A DNA stretch of 64,000 nucleotides from positions 41,546,843 through 41,610,842 of the forward strand of contig NC_065538.1 of the NCBI RefSeq assembly GCF_932294415.1, read 5' to 3'. The DNA comes from Quercus robur (lineage: Eukaryota > Streptophyta > Magnoliopsida > Fagales > Fagaceae). Position numbers and translations under genes: made by a program. Under the pieces are notes generated by a model. The model saw nothing but the letters and a program-made list of their open reading frames with translations. It was not told the DNA's origin and made no database searches. Shown in pieces: positions 10,600 to 20,546 of the stretch (the stretch's first letter is position 1; the number at the start of each line of letters is the position of its first letter).

Positions 10600-12013
10600 T
10601 CTTATCAATATATAGGCAGAACCATTTGGAAGCAACAAGATCTAAGCATATATGAGTTCCCAAAGATGTAATGAGGACACAGTGAAGAAGAACCACTTGG
10701 AACACCATTTTAGAAGCAAAAATGGCTTAATAAAGTGATTAGCAGCACTTTCCAATCAGAGTAGCTGTTAATTTGATGTTTTCTGTGTTATTGTATCCCT
10801 TTGTTTTTTCCTGCATGTTGATACTAATTATGTCAAGTACGTCCTCTAAAATCTTTGTGGTTTGTTCTAGCATTGCTGATTTGTAAGATTTTTGGGTGAA
10901 ATTATCCTATGTAGATGGGGCCTACTTGAGCTTCTTGACACAATGCTTTCGTAAAGAACCACTGTATATTATTTTGAATATAAAGAAATCTGAGTCTGCA
11001 TGCGTATCTTTGAAAAAGGCCTTGAGTATCCATATCTACCTCGGGAAATTTTGTCATATTCTAGTTCTTCCTCTATAAAACCTTTTCTTTTAATTATTGA
11101 CTGTTTCCTAATATCAAATATGCCACTTCCATTAGAAAGCCCCATTCCTTTGCTCTGAAGGCTACAAAAGCAATTTCATCTGTTAAGACTCCAAATTCCA
11201 ATAAATAATGAAACAAGTCAGCCTCCTATCTATAGAGCCATTCCCAATATGTATATTGTCACAAAGCAGATATTTACCCCCAAATTTTCTGCCTGTCTTC
11301 AGGTTCCTTCTCTAGGACTTGTATATCTTGCTTAGCTTCTCTAGACTTAGGTGATTCTCTAGTTTCAATGATCTTTTGTCATTTAACCCTTAAATTTTCA
11401 ACAGATTGCTTACAGACAATGAGATTCTCTAGTTCATTATGTGGCGCATTCTGAATCAACTGTTCCTTCTTTCCCTTCCGGGATTTATTCAAAACAAGGG
11501 GCTAAAAAAGTAGGAATGTTGTTTTAGCTTGGAGTTTTCTGGCTTGTTAAAATCGTCTCCACAATCCTTTTTCTATTATTCCCCGTAAATCGTAGTAACG
11601 TTTAACACAACCTCCAAAATCGATGGAGCTTGCTGGCTGCTGCTTTGATTGTAAATTGAGGATGCCGGTCCATCTAGCTCTAGGCCTCCAAGGTGTCTCG
11701 TTACCAAATTTTAGTTAATTTAGTCAAGTTCAGATTGGCTCATTTTAGTTTTTTATTTTTCACAATTTTTTTTTCTCATATACTCTTGGGTTGGACTCAT
11801 CAGTGTGAACAAAGTGAAAGATGCAAAAATTTTGGTTTAGGGTTATAACATGAATTTGACGTGTAATTATTCAGTATTTTAGGAGTATAATAAATATATG
11901 CTCCCTTTTCTTACATGATAGTAATTAAATTTATAGTGGAAATGATACTAAGTATGCATTTATTGTATTCCTAAAAATATTACAAAATTACACGAATTTG
12001 ACTTTCACTTGTA
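10600..12013. other. No gene seen
   Basis: The stretch is non-coding on both strands, with the longest frame about 60 codons. It probably includes 3' flank of the PFK relic and AT-rich spacer up to the Helitron boundary. Confidence 0.5.
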
Positions 12014-13646
12014 CTAGCTACGCGTTGCGCGTGATAATTATTTTTATGGTGGTTTTATTAAAAAAAAATTTTACAATTTAAACTAATCTAATAATGAGTA
12101 ATGTATTTCGTAATTATATTTTTATTTATTATATGAACAATCATAAATGTAATATAGGAACAATCCAAAACACCAAAAAAATGTAAACTAAAAAAAATTA
12201 ATAAAACTTAACAATGATTAATTGAACCAATATTAGGATAAAATTTTGTTTTTGATAATCTATTAAGGTTATTTTCTTTGTAAAAATTATAATTTCGACC
12301 GCCCAAAACATATTATCAAATAAACAATTATTAGCAAAATCTAAGAATTAAATTTCTATACATGCATTGTTATAAAATAATAATAATAAAAATAAAATTG
12401 CAAAAGTTAAAATTTGTCACATATCCGATTGTCTTTGTTTGGCTAGCCTTTGCTTTTCTTTAAATAAATGGCATTATAGAGTACTTCGAATACAACTATT
12501 AAGAGTACTTTGTCCACCACAAAGGATTAGAAAATAAACAAAAATTAGTAAAGTCTCATAGTTTAACATCTAAATTGAGTACTATAAAAAATCATGCTAT
12601 GTAATGGAATAAATACCAAATTATCCAAATCATGCTATGTAATAGAATAATATTATATTTGTATATGCTATATTTAATTCTTTAGAACACAATAGGATAA
12701 TATTTAACAATCAAAGAGAATAATAATAAATAAAAAAAATAAAAAAAAAACAACAACAACAATTTAAAAAACAAAACTAAATCACAAATTAAAAAACAAA
12801 ACTAAATCACATTAACCCAAAATAGAGTTTTAAAGAATATAACTAATTATCAACCTAAAGTAGAGATGCAATAAAAATAAAAAAATCCACCAAAATATTT
12901 AGAGAGAGAGAGAGGGAACCTTTTTTTTTTTTTTTTTGGAGGGAAAACTATGCATAGAATAGAAAAGATAGTGACAAATTTATAGTAAGAGGATGTGAAT
13001 AAGAACAGATAAAAATAAAGGAAGATAAAGGGAAAGAGGAAGAATGATATTAAGGTAGAGGGTAGTAGGGAGATGAAAAGGTAAGGACGGGAGAAAGATT
13101 GAAGAAGTAGTGGGAAGATGAAATGGTAAGGGAGAGAGAAAGGTTGGAGAAGTGTAAATATTAAAAAAAATAAATGTTAAAAACAATTATAAGAAAATTG
13201 GGAAAAAAAAAAAAAAAAAAAAAACCCTAAAGCTTGAAAGGCTTCAACGTTTTGTTTTGTTTTTTGTTTTTTTTTTCTTCCTTTAAGCTGAAAAGACTCA
13301 CACAAAACCCTAAAGCTGAACTGAAAAGGCTTTGGGTTGGGCTTGATAGTGGAATTAAATAAATAAGAGGTGGACTTGATTAATTATACAGATTTATTAT
13401 AGGGTGACCGTGGATGTAAATAAATAAGTAGTAGGCTGGATTTATTACAGGGTGATAGTGGAAGTAAATAAATAAGTAGTGAGTTGCATTTATAAGGTTG
13501 AAAATTGTAAAAACCATTTTAAAATTGTAGGACAAATTAATATTTTAAAAAAGAAAAGAAAAAAAAGAATGACGTAGTAACTGATGTGGCGCAACGTAAG
13601 AGCAGTAGCATTAAACGCTACACTTCAGCTTTTAGTAATATATAGA
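12014..13646 (-). mobile_element. Non-autonomous Helitron
   Basis: Read on the minus strand the element starts TCTATATATTACTAAAAGC, preceded by A. It ends ...ACGCGCAACGCGTAGCTAG followed by T. This fits Helitron rules: 5' TC, 3' CTRR (CTAG), insertion between A and T, and a GC-rich hairpin just inside the 3' end (stem ACGCG/CGCGT, loop CAA). No Rep/helicase frame is present in its 1,633 bp. The interior is AT-rich and contains three ~60-bp repeats near 13,340-13,490 (TAAATAAATAAG words), a GA tract at 12,901-12,914 and poly-A/T runs. Confidence 0.7.
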
Positions 13647-13673
13647 TTTGAAAAGTACTGTCACTAAATATTT

Positions 13674-13679
<6 letters not shown>

Positions 13680-13711
<32 letters not shown>

Positions 13712-13735
13712 TTATTTATTTATTTATTTATTTAT
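13680..13735. repeat. (TA)n and (TTTA)n microsatellite
   Basis: About 13 TA units are followed by about seven TTTA units, between the Helitron and the next element. Confidence 0.9.
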
Positions 13736-13858
13736 AGAGGATTGTTTATTCCGAACATAACGAGGATCACGTTATAAGCAATATCACCTACTTCACATTA
13801 GCAATAATATCACGAAGCTAGCTAATTGTAATCCAATTTGAATTGTTGGTCTTCCTTG

Positions 13859-15167
13859 GAGCATCAGCATCAAAGAATACTATCCTATTCTATTTTACCA
13901 TCTCAAAAAGCCACTTTATTATTTATACCATACCATTTTACAATACCTCCCACATCCCAAAACTTTATTTTTATTAAAATATTATTCTTTAATCTTTTTT
14001 TATTATTTCTTTCTAACCGATACTTTTTTTCAAACTAGGCATGATTCCATTTTCCTGAGCTTTCCAACAGTATTTTTTTTCCTCAGTCTCCCTCAACCTC
14101 TAGCACTGGTTCAACACACAGACCCATGATACACCGATCAACCTATCCAAACCCATCACCACACACACACACACACAAACACAAACCATCAAACATCAAC
14201 AAAACCACACACACAAACACAAACCATCAACAAAGCCACACACACAAACACAAACCATCAAACCATCAATAGAGCCACACACACACAAACCATCAAACCA
14301 GTTGGAGCCAACAACGGCCACCACACCCACCACCCAAGCCACCAATTAGCAAACCCAAGCCACCGATCAGAAACCCACGCCGTCGATTTGAAACCCAACC
14401 GATTTGAAACCCATCGGAGCAAACCCATTAAAAAAAAATCATTACCAGAGCCACCATCGGAGCTACCGATGATCAACCCAACCGATCCACCCACCGATCA
14501 ACAGATCCACCGTTTCAAACCCACCATCAACCGATCCTAGCCCATCGATCCAAACCCAGCTCGCCGATCCACGATGAGAGATGAGAGAGAGGCCGTGTGA
14601 AGCTTCGCCGATCCACGACCAACAACCCACTTTAGCCACAACCCAACCACGACCAACGACCAAACACCGGACCCAACCACGACCCACAACCCCTTTAAGC
14701 ACCGGTCACAACCAAAAAAAAAAAAAAAAAAACCACAACCGCCACAGTGACCCACGCCAAAAACCACAACCACCATTGACCCACGCCGTCACCCATAACC
14801 CAAACACCGGACCCATAACCCAACCACGACCCAAACACCAGACCCAACAGAGAAGGAAGAGAGAGAAGAGATGGTGTTTGGGTCTGAAGAGAGGAGAGAG
14901 CAGATGGAGAAATAGAGAAGGAAGAGAGAGAAAAGAACTGAAGTACTGAGACAATGGAGAGAGAAATTTCGAGGGTGGAATAAAATATATATATTTTGTT
15001 TTAGAAAACTGCTACAGTACAATTCTAACTTTAGAATTGTACTGTAGTACTATTGCAAAAAATTTTGCAATAGTGGGGTTTACAATTTTTTGATGCAAAT
15101 ATTTTTGAGCCATGAAATGCCAAAAAGGCCTTAAATATGGCATTGGCATTCTTCAATGCTAATGCTC
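13859..15167. mobile_element. Non-autonomous TIR element with double subterminal hairpin
   Basis: The left end GAGCATCAGCATCAAAGAAT matches the reverse complement of the right end (GAGCATTAGCATTGAAGAAT) at 17 of 20 positions. Just inside the right end are two perfect hairpins. One has 17-bp arms at 15,012-15,028 and 15,031-15,047; the other has 12-bp arms at 15,049-15,060 and 15,063-15,074. A related short element at about 60,775-61,080 shares the left subterminal sequence and both hairpins. The central ~0.9 kb is C/A-rich on the plus strand (ACCCAACC, CCGATC words) with frames on both strands that do not look coding. No transposase was seen. No exact target duplication was found. Confidence 0.65.
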
Positions 15168-15705
15168 TCTAGGCATCGTCAAAACTTCTAGCTCATGGAT
15201 CTCTGTTACTGTCACCCCCAACAGTGGCACCTGCCTACCTCTACTTCTAATGATACTTTAATTGTACTGATTTGTCTAAACGGGTTGCTGTACTGGATTT
15301 TTATGGTCTTTCGAGGGACAATCAATTCTTTGAAGTGGTCCAATTTCGAGGGGTTTTTTTAAAGAACGTTTCAGTCTCATTAGTCTGGTACTTTCTAATT
15401 GCAATGTTTAATTTCCATAAGAAGAATTTTAAATTACGGTCACAGCCCATCTGTATGGGCAATGGATCAAGCTTTCAAATAAGGAAGCTATCACATTCAT
15501 ATATAATGCTTATGGAAGCATATATATGACAGATTTAAAAAGCCCAGTCTCTTTTTTTTTATTTTTTTTTAACTAACACTAAAACTGTTTATCAAAAAAA
15601 AAAAAAAAACACTAAAACTAGAAGCATATAAATATTCTATTAAAAAACAAGAATTAATGCTTATGTAATATTACTTGCGTAAATGTACATTTTTTAAAAG
15701 CATCC
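15168..15705. other. No gene seen
   Basis: AT-rich spacer with a short poly-T/poly-A region at 15,550-15,610. The 85-codon frame at 15,272 has no recognisable composition or motif. Confidence 0.5.
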
Positions 15706-15718
15706 AACAAAGTTTGAG

Positions 15719-15896
15719 GCATGGGTTCCAGTTAGCTCAGCTGGTAAAATCTCTGATGGTTGTATAAGAGATCTGGAGTTCAATCCCCGCTTATACCAAA
15801 AACTAATTGATGTCTTAGTATGATAATAAAGAGCTATTATCAGGAGTAGAACCTATAAATTGAAACTTTCTTAAAAAAAAAAAAAAAAAAAAAAAA
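15719..15896 (+). mobile_element. tRNA-derived SINE
   Basis: The head resembles a tRNA: box A TTAGCTCAGCTGG and box B GAGTTCAATCC at tRNA-like spacing, followed by CTTATACCA. A body and then a poly-A tail of about 24 nt follow. The element is flanked by near-identical 13-bp direct repeats, AACAAAGTTTGAG (15,706-15,718) and AACAAAGCTTGAG (15,897-15,909), a typical LINE-mobilised target duplication. The head cannot fold into a good functional tRNA, so it is a SINE and not a tRNA gene. Confidence 0.85.
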
Positions 15897-15990
15897 AACA
15901 AAGCTTGAGCCTAACACATGACAAGGTCCTTTGGCTTTCACTTTTTTTTTTATTTTTTTATTTATTTATATTTTTTTTTATTTTTTTTTT

Positions 15991-16137
15991 ATTTCTTTGC
16001 TTTTATTCACACCGCTTAATCTTATAGCCTCTTTTTCAAGCTAACACTTCTTTTTTTTTTCTTTTTTTTTTTTTTAATATTTCTTTGCTTTTATTCACAC
16101 CGCTTAATCTTATAGCCTCTTTTTCAAGCTAACACTT
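15991..16137. repeat. Tandem duplication of about 86 bp
   Basis: The word ATTTCTTTGCTTTTATTCAC and the following ~40 bp ending CAAGCTAACACTT occur at 15,991 and again at 16,078, separated by T-rich sequence. The surroundings (15,935-16,080) are T-rich low complexity. Confidence 0.85.
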
Positions 16138-16139
16138 AG

Positions 16140-18139
16140 AAGTAAAGCTAGAAACGTAAATATTCTTCCTTGTGTAAATGTTCCACTCTTTACAGCTCCC
16201 AAAAAAGCTTGAAGTTTGTGATTTTATTTATTCGGTGGCAAAGAAATCTTCTAACCGTTACATGCCAATATGCAATGTCAAGATGTCCTTACATTGAATC
16301 TTTGTGCTTGTCTAGGGTCTTGTAACTAAATTGGCACCTTCCCATGTATAAGGTGCTTAGAGGTTTAGGAGAAAAAATGTTTGAGCTGCGGGATTAATAG
16401 CATATTGTAATTGGCTCTAGAATTGTTTAAAAGTCATATTAATTCTAGGGATTATGGGAAAATTGAGCTACAAAACTATTGATTATTTTTTGTTGTGTGT
16501 CCAACAAAAATGTGCAGGGTTCAAATCCCCTTCTTTTTTGTTGTAACTATCATATTATTATATATAATATATATATATATATTAATTATAAGAATCCATT
16601 ATGGTTTTAAAAATACGATTGCAAAGGGAACCGAAAATAGTGAGTGGTTCTAAACTTCTAGGTTCTTTGGTTCGATTCAAATTGGATTGATTCTTTAATC
16701 TTTTCACACTACAATTTTTGTTTTAAAATCAATTTATTTAATATTTTTAACATTATACCTAATATCTCTATAATGATATATTAATAATTAAAGATTAACG
16801 TCACCCTTTTTTATTACAAATTCAATAAGGATGAAGATATCTATATATACTATAAAACTAAAACCTATGACTTTTTGTTAACTTCCTTAGAACTTGCCAC
16901 GTAAGCTTTGCACCCTCCACAATTTTACGGCTCATTTATTTTTTAAACCATACACCAATACTCTTTATAAAACCCAACTAAAACTTTACAGTTTACACCA
17001 ATACTCTTTATAAAACTTGACTACAAAACCATACACAAGAAACCCATTTGCGGTTCAGTTACTTCCTTCTCTACTCCAATCTCTGTCTTTACCCTTCGCT
17101 TCAGTAGTCAATACCATTTGAAACTTGGCTTTAAGTTGCAAATGGTTTGGGTTTGCTTCTGAATTGTGGTTTGTCAAGGGCCTGAGTTTAGCTTGATCTA
17201 ATATGTTTTTCATCTTTGGAATTTCGGAATATATCAAGATAATTAAAGTGGGAATTATCTTGGAGTTAAGAGAGAAAGCCACATAAGGAAGTGGAAGACA
17301 GAGAAAAGGAAAGGTAAGGCATGGGATGGGGCTTCTTTGTGAATTTGTCCAAAGGATTGTCTTAAGGTTTTTGTTTTTCTTCTAGCAAATGGAATGCAGG
17401 AATGGTCAGATAATAAGTTTACTATTTTGATTTCATGGGTCAATTTGAAAAGAATTTTGAGGGAGTAGGTAAAATATATAATATTTCAGGGACAAAATTC
17501 TAAACTTCTCTGTAGATATATGTACTAGTCTTTGGTTTTTCAAAACCTGGGTCCCAAGTCCCAACCCACGCATAGGTCCATCCCTAAAAGAGAGTGCCTC
17601 TATAAATTATAAAGTCCTAACTATAAGATCAAATTTGTAAAGTTAAAATTTCATGCTCTTATAAAGTCCTTAATAAAAGGATGTTATAAAGAAATTTACA
17701 TATTTTTCCCTTTTATTTTGTATTTAATTTTTTATTATTATCACGAGTTAAAGACTTGCCTTTTGTTTACTTTTATGAATTTTATTTGCAATAGAAAGTA
17801 TAAAATATAAAAAATTATTTTCTGCATATGTTATGTCATACCTTAAGGCAACATATTTTTTGTTCACGACCATACTATCTAATTGTTAGTCTTTCTCCCT
17901 CAAAAGATTGAATCCTTTGTTTGTTCAATTATTTGGGTGATTGATTTTTCTAGATAAGCTTTGGTTTGGGATTTTTTTTTCTACTAATAAAGCAAAGTCA
18001 CACTCAAAAGTTTTTATTTACAAAATCTCACCTTATATAATAATTTAGTGTAAAATGCTTTATTTTTCCCCTAAAAAAACTTGCAATTTTTTTAAAAACA
18101 CTTTCAAATAAAAAAAATAGATAATTTAATTTATTATTA
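16140..18139. other. No gene seen; AT-rich spacer
   Basis: No supported coding frame is present. A possible Helitron 5' end (A|TCTATATATACTATAAAAC) lies at 16,833 and a CTAG|T at 17,524-17,527 could close it, but no GC hairpin precedes that CTAG. The (TA)n tract at 16,560-16,582 is the only clear simple repeat. Confidence 0.45.
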
Positions 18140-18144
18140 AATTT

Positions 18145-18480
18145 AATATAGGCATAAATGCCCTTTTGAAGTTTTGATCCTTATGTTTTAACCTTATTTC
18201 CATTTTGGTCCCTACATTTTTATTTTACCGTTTTTAGTCCCAAAGTGAAAAACATGTTCCATTTTGGTCCCTACCATCATCAAACTAACGGAAATATTCT
18301 ATGTACTAAACGGAGTGCACTATTGGCACATAAAGTGTCTATGTAGACATTAAAATAATAATAATAAATTTAATTAATATTAAAATAATGCCACGTCAGC
18401 ATTTTACATATTAAAAAAAAAGCCACTCCAGAAAAACAATTAAAACAAAAATCTAAACTTATGATTTTTAAAATAAAATA
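18145..18480. mobile_element. Degenerate DNA-element or LINE-like terminal fragment
   Basis: The stretch contains the words TTTTGGTCCCTACATTTTT and CCATTTTGGTCCCTACC, then TAACGGAAATATT and ATGCCACGTCAGC. This pattern recurs at 41,355-41,640 (TTTGGTCCATACATTTTGG, GCCAAGTCAG) and is common at the ends of plant Mutator-like or related elements. It stops shortly before the Ty3 element. The family assignment is tentative. Confidence 0.4.
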
Positions 18481-18610
18481 AAATATCTTTTCTTTTTTCT
18501 TTTTTTTCGGAAGAACATAATCATGTATGGTTTTTGTGTTCTTCCTTGCACATGACTGTTCATATCCATGTTCTTAGCAAATTATTCCTTTTTTTTTTTC
18601 CTTTTATGTT

Positions 18611-19070
18611 TGATGGGAGTGACGAGAACACATTACCTTGACGAAGTCAACCTAGTGACGAGGTCATCCCTGGCGACGAGCAGCCATCACTGACGAGGAA
18701 AGGAAAGTCATTCAATGATGCCAGCAAGTAACCTGGGCAGTTACGAAACCAGCAAAACAGACCGTTGGAGCCTAATAAAAGCCCCATAATTGGGCTGAAG
18801 GCGTTACTAAAGAGAGGCATTAACACCCCAACGGCTAGCAGTCAAGATCACATATATAAAGTCCTTACATTGGCAGCATAAGGTACATACATACTGATAC
18901 TCTGAGAAAATACCTATTACTTTCTAGTTTTGTGAATTGCTTTATCGTTCTAACTTTGGCATTGGAGGCGTTGTGGCAAGCACCACACCGGTAACCCCTT
19001 TTTGAGGACACACAGGTGCTGACGGGGAGTTCCATCTGCTTATTACGACTGACGAGTTTACACTTCATCA
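18611..19070 (+). repeat. 5' LTR of the Ty3/Tat element
   Basis: It begins TGATGGGAG and ends TTCATCA, giving matching TGATG...CATCA termini, and is followed by a primer-binding site. A CATATATAAAG TATA-like box lies near 18,850-18,860. It is 460 bp long. The only other copy (28,057-28,460) lacks the last 56 bp. Confidence 0.85.
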
Positions 19071-19073
19071 GTT

Positions 19074-19095
19074 TGGCGCGCCGTTTGTGGGGAGA
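19074..19095 (+). other. Primer-binding site, tRNA-Asp type
   Basis: TGGCGCGCCGTTTGTGGGGA starts four bases after the LTR. It resembles the Tat/Athila-type site complementary to the 3' end of tRNA-Asp (TGGCGCCGTTGCCGGGGA) but has an extra GC pair of bases and substitutions. The truncated element at 50,640-52,024 has TGGCGCCGTCTGTGGGA in the same role. Confidence 0.65.
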
Positions 19096-19148
19096 CATTC
19101 TCAAATTTATATTTGAAAACGTAGTTTCTATCAACCCTCTACATTCAG

Positions 19149-20546
19149 ATGGAATCCAACCCAGATTCAGCAGCCTTGGCCCAGCAAGTCCAAGCCCTTG
19201 CAGCCACCATTGAAGAACTCACCAAACAGAACCAGGAAATGAAGCTACGGCTCCAGCAGGTACAACAGGCTCAACAGGAAGAGAACCGGTCCAAGGGTAA
19301 CCCGGAGGGAGAAGGGGATAGCCACCAGAGAGGAACCCCTCAGAGGCCAACTACTCCAGACGAGCAGAACTCAGATCTCCTTTGAGAAATGAGGAAGGAG
19401 ATGGACAAACTGAGGAGTGCCATTAAGGAGAAGATGGACCGAAGCGTAGACAAAATGCTAAGGGTTACGGATTCACCTTTCACCGCCGCGGTACTCGAAT
19501 GCCCTGTACCGTCAAAGTTTCGCTTACCTCAACTTGAGCCATTCGACGAACTAAAAGACCCTCAGGATCATCTTAATACCTTTAAGACGACTTTGGGTCT
19601 TCAACAACCACCTGACGAGATACTTTGTCGTTCCTTCCCGACGACTCTCAAAGGAGCTGCAAGAAAATGGTTTACGAAGTTGCCAAATTCGTCCATAGAC
19701 AACTTCGATCAATTAAGTAGTGCCTTCTTGCGCCATTTCATAGGGGGGCAACATTCGAAGAGGCCGGTAGACTATTTGTTCACCATAAGGCAGGGAGAGA
19801 AGGAAACTTTGAGGTCGTATGTCAAACAATTCACCCGGGAGACTCTGGAGGTGGACGAAGCTGATGACAAGGTGCAGCTGACGACCTTCAAGGCGGGGTT
19901 GAGGTCCAGAGACCTTGTGGCCTCCCTCGCAAAGAACCCCCCAAAGACGATGGCGGAAATGCTCCTGAAGGCACAGAAGTACATGAATGCTGAAGATGCT
20001 CTAGCTGCCATAAAGGATGCCGAGAAGCCAGGAGACAAGGCCAAGAGGGAAGACAACCGCAGGGGGCAGAAGAGAGATCGACCAGACCGTCGGAACAATG
20101 ACGGGAACAGGAGGAAAGATGATAAAAATCCTCGGACGGTAAGATTTACTCCTTTGGTTATGCCTGTTGACAAAATCTTCACGCAGATCAAGGACGAGCA
20201 TTATCTCAAATGGCCCAAACCATTGTACTCATCCCCCAATGTCTGTGACAAGAACAAGTATTGCCGGTTCCACAAAGATCACGGCCACCACACGGAGGAT
20301 TGCAGAGACCTAAAGGAGCAAATAGAGGAGTTAATACGAAAAGGGAAGTTACAGAAATATGTGAAGAAAGGAGAATATAGCAAGTTCAGGGACGACAATA
20401 AAATCCAGCATGAATCCTTCTCCTGGGATGACGACCGTCCGTCCCAGCCTCCACACAAGGTGATCGGGGAGATAAACACGATTACAGGAGGACCGTTTTC
20501 AGGAGGATCGTTTAAATCACTCAAAAAGGCATACCAGAGGCAGTGA
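19149..20546 (+). pseudogene. gag: gag of the Ty3/Tat element (one in-frame stop)
   Basis: This encodes the nucleocapsid/capsid polyprotein that packages element RNA. The start ATG at 19,149 is followed by a glutamine-rich coiled coil (residues ~6-45). An in-frame TGA lies at 19,383, and the same frame continues from 19,389 for 385 codons. The retrotransposon gag core spans roughly residues 125-270 of the joined frame ([31 protein letters not shown]). A zinc-knuckle-like [14 protein letters not shown] lies near residue 375. The TGA is compatible with a CGA-to-TGA change. The frame ends at 20,546, and pol continues in another frame, consistent with a 1-base loss at about 20,543. Confidence 0.88.

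Noticed and set aside
14581..14949. 122-codon plus-strand frame and overlapping minus-strand frames of 78-82 codons
   Set aside because: All lie in the strongly skewed C/A-rich core of the TIR element. Open frames on both strands with Pro/Thr/Arg or Trp/Gly/Val repeats reflect composition.
16515..16545. Isolated box B-like GGGTTCAAATCCCC
   Set aside because: No box A at tRNA spacing and no target duplication, so neither a tRNA nor a SINE can be supported.
19772..20191. 139-codon minus-strand frame over gag
   Set aside because: Shadow of the gag reading frame; composition and position give no independent support.
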